Shown here: positions 62,305-64,000 of the stretch, piece by piece | Position numbering within the stretch: position 1 is the first letter of the stretch | Layout: each line of letters begins with the position of its first letter | Notes under the pieces: generated by a model | Databases searched by the model: none | What the model was told of the DNA's origin: nothing | The model's input: only the letters and a program-made list of their open reading frames with translations | Translations under genes and position numbers: made by a program | Origin: Verrucomicrobiia bacterium | Lineage (GTDB): Bacteria; Verrucomicrobiota; Verrucomicrobiia; Palsa-1439 | Direction of reading: 5' to 3' | Length of the DNA: 64,000 nt | NCBI GenBank assembly: GCA_035577545.1 | Contig: DATLVI010000004.1 | Coordinates: 124,001 to 188,000, forward strand

Positions 62305-64000
62305 ATGTTGAAACGACTCCCTTGCCTTTCTCGGCAACTTACAGGTCATTACCGCCTTCGGGCTTCTCTTCTACCCATCGCAACGCTGGCCATCACATTG
62401 CAGGCGCAACGCAGCCCGGCGCAGACGAACGAGCCGGTGCAGTCCGCGAGCGAACTCAAGAGGATGAGCCTGCAAGAGCTGTTCGATATAGAGGTCACTT
62501 CCGTTTCAAAAAAACCCGAAAAGCTCTCCGAAACCGCGGCGGCAATCCATGTGGTCACCGACGAAGATATTCGCCTATCGGGCGCGCTCAGTATTCCCGA
62601 GGCGCTACGCGACATTCCAGGCGTCGAAGTAGCCCGTGTCGATTCGAGTCAGTACGCCATCACCGCGCGTGGTTTCAATGGCACGACCGCTAACAAGCTT
62701 CTCGTACTAATGGATGGGCGAAGTTTGTACACCCCGCTGTTCTCTGGTGTTTTTTGGGATGTGCAAGACACGTTCATGGAGGACATCGCGCGAATCGAAG
62801 TGATTCGCGGCCCGGGAGCGACGGTTTGGGGCGCGAACGCCGTCAACGGCGTCATCAACATCATCAGCAAAAGCGCGGAGGAAACTCAGGGGACTTTGGT
62901 CACAGGCGGTGGGGGCAACGAGGAGCAAGAATTTGGCGGGGTACGCTATGGTGGTCAACTGGGCTCCAACGTATTTTTCCGCGTATACGGGAAGTATTTC
63001 AATCGCGATGATTCCGTGCTCCCCAACGGGGAGGATGCGGGGGACCGGTTCCAGATGGGACAAGGCGGATTTCGCGTCGATTGGAAGCCTTCGACCGACA
63101 ACCTCTTCACGCTGCAGGGGGATGCCTACGATGGCTCGGTCGGCCAAACCAACGCCGACGAAGTTGCGTTGACCGGCGGCAATGTTATCGGACGCTGGAC
63201 ACATACATTTTCGGACGATTCGGACCTGCAAATTCAAACCTACTACGACCGCACAGATCGGGACATTCCGCCGATCTTTGCCGAGACACTCCACACATTT
63301 GACGTCGATGCGCGCCATCGGTTTCCCCTCGGCCAACGGCAGGACATCGTCTGGGGCGTGGGTTACCGTCTCACGGACGATCACGTAGACAACAGCCCTT
63401 CGCTCGCGTTCCTACCGCCGGACCTGACTCACCATCTGTTTACGGGTTTCGTTCAGGATGAGATTAAGATTGTGGAAGATCGGCTTCACTTCACCTTGGG
63501 GTCAAAGGTGGAGCACAACGACTACACAGGGTTCGAATATGAGCCGAGCGGACGGATCGCATGGACGCCGTCCGAGGAACACACTATCTGGGCGGCTGCC
63601 TCGAGAGCTGTGCGCACGCCGTCGAGAATCGACCGCGATTTCTTCGTCCCCGGGACTCCACCGTTCCTGCTTGCCGGCGGCCCAGGCTTTGAGTCGGAAA
63701 GGCTCTATGCCTTTGAGTTGGGGTACAAAACCGAACCGATCACCAATCTCACCGCTTCCGTGGCGACGTTCTACAACATTTATGATGACTTGCGCAGTCT
63801 GGAGAGCGGCCCGCCATTCGTGATCGCGAACGGGCTCGAAGGCGAGAGTTATGGCGTGGAGTTGGAGGTGACGCGCCAAATACTGAGTGGGTGGCGGCTG
63901 AATGCGGGGTACACGTTTTTTGATCTGCAACTGCACACCAAACCCGGAAGCACAGACACTACACAGGAAGGTCAGGAAGGTGATTCGCCCCGTCAGCAAG
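62305..64000 (+). CDS. TonB-dependent outer-membrane receptor, 3' end beyond the window
   Basis: At least 565 codons of a TonB-dependent receptor; the end is cut off. Start set at ATG 62305, with an in-frame ATG at 62260 as an alternative; an in-frame stop at 62230 limits the region. The N-terminus has a hydrophobic signal ('RLRASLLPIATLAITLQAQ'), then a TonB-box-like 'SLQELFDIEVTSVSKKPEKL' leading into the plug domain: 'ARGFNGTTANKLLVLMDGRS', 'ARIEVIRGPGATVWGANAVN' and 'GVINIISKSA'. Barrel strands follow. The plug matches the FepA/BtuB/Cir-type group (COG4771-like), for iron complexes or similar cargo, but the ligand is unknown. The two NarL-type regulators precede it. Confidence 0.92.
   Translation, partial: MLKRLPCLSRQLTGHYRLRASLLPIATLAITLQAQRSPAQTNEPVQSASELKRMSLQELFDIEVTSVSKKPEKLSETAAAIHVVTDEDIRLSGALSIPEALRDIPGVEVARVDSSQYAITARGFNGTTANKLLVLMDGRSLYTPLFSGVFWDVQDTFMEDIARIEVIRGPGATVWGANAVNGVINIISKSAEETQGTLVTGGGGNEEQEFGGVRYGGQLGSNVFFRVYGKYFNRDDSVLPNGEDAGDRFQMGQGGFRVDWKPSTDNLFTLQGDAYDGSVGQTNADEVALTGGNVIGRWTHTFSDDSDLQIQTYYDRTDRDIPPIFAETLHTFDVDARHRFPLGQRQDIVWGVGYRLTDDHVDNSPSLAFLPPDLTHHLFTGFVQDEIKIVEDRLHFTLGSKVEHNDYTGFEYEPSGRIAWTPSEEHTIWAAASRAVRTPSRIDRDFFVPGTPPFLLAGGPGFESERLYAFELGYKTEPITNLTASVATFYNIYDDLRSLESGPPFVIANGLEGESYGVELEVTRQILSGWRLNAGYTFFDLQLHTKPGSTDTTQEGQEGDSPRQQ

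Overview
The window looks like chromosomal DNA of a Gram-negative, GC-rich bacterium, most likely from the Verrucomicrobiota or a neighbouring PVC lineage. That is inference from gene content: a PEP-CTERM protein, several lipoproteins and outer-membrane proteins, sigma-54 with an NtrC-type activator, a fused MurNAc kinase/MurQ etherase, secreted GH28 and CE15 enzymes, and a translation block that lacks rimM. No rRNA, tRNA or CRISPR array was seen.

Layout. 1-5643 (minus): one tightly overlapping run of genes (SDR epimerase, VanZ, ligA, two DUF2721 proteins, isochorismatase-like hydrolase, a lipoprotein cut by the window edge). 5727-16477 (plus): a signalling cluster with an ICMT-like membrane methyltransferase, a 7TM-GAF histidine kinase, a ketoacyl synthase, a second kinase with a degenerate receiver, an NtrC-type regulator, a FadL-type porin behind a near-consensus -24/-12 promoter, and a receiver-kinase hybrid. 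16499-20226: fused MurK-MurQ, a sugar-binding lipoprotein and a DUF481 protein. 20293-24965: trpS-lysA-scpA-scpB-pheA, all overlapping or abutting. 24978-29443: an accessory block with a PEP-CTERM gene, a decayed copy of the pheA 3' end, a small HTH gene with a palindromic promoter, three degenerate repeats, and a 67-aa protein followed by a Rad50-like ATPase. This block separates pheA from hisC-aroF (29525-31642). 31651-39411: coiled-coil protein, two sugar ABC permeases, a Tyr/Cys-rich secreted peptide, ald, a WalJ-like hydrolase, an O-methyltransferase, a P-loop kinase, and a 785-base gap with 'NEPN' repeats. 39412-50717: housekeeping genes rpoN, rpmE, prfA, an L,D-transpeptidase, prmC, murA, ffh, rpsP, khpA, trmD, rplS, rnhB, yraN. 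50866-56870: a polysaccharide-degradation block (CE15, GH28, esterase) and a TMTC-like TPR membrane protein, inserted between yraN and comM. 56996-64000: comM, a HisKA_3 kinase, two NarL-type regulators and a TonB-dependent receptor that runs off the edge.

The most unusual signal comes from the two accessory blocks. Each interrupts a gene order usually conserved in bacteria, and each is bordered by a diverged direct copy (about 70% identity by hand alignment) of one end of the neighbouring core gene: the pheA 3' end (24855-24966 versus 25774-25881) and the comM 5' end (56957-57035 versus 50827-50905). The second copy supplies the 5' leader and first codons of the CE15 gene. This suggests insertions that duplicated part of the target. 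The pheA-side block also holds the best candidate for an undescribed system: HTH protein, palindromic repeats, small acidic protein and zinc-hook ABC ATPase with no nuclease beside it. A second candidate is the sigma-54/ketoacyl synthase/FadL regulatory cluster, and rpoN itself lies in the same window.
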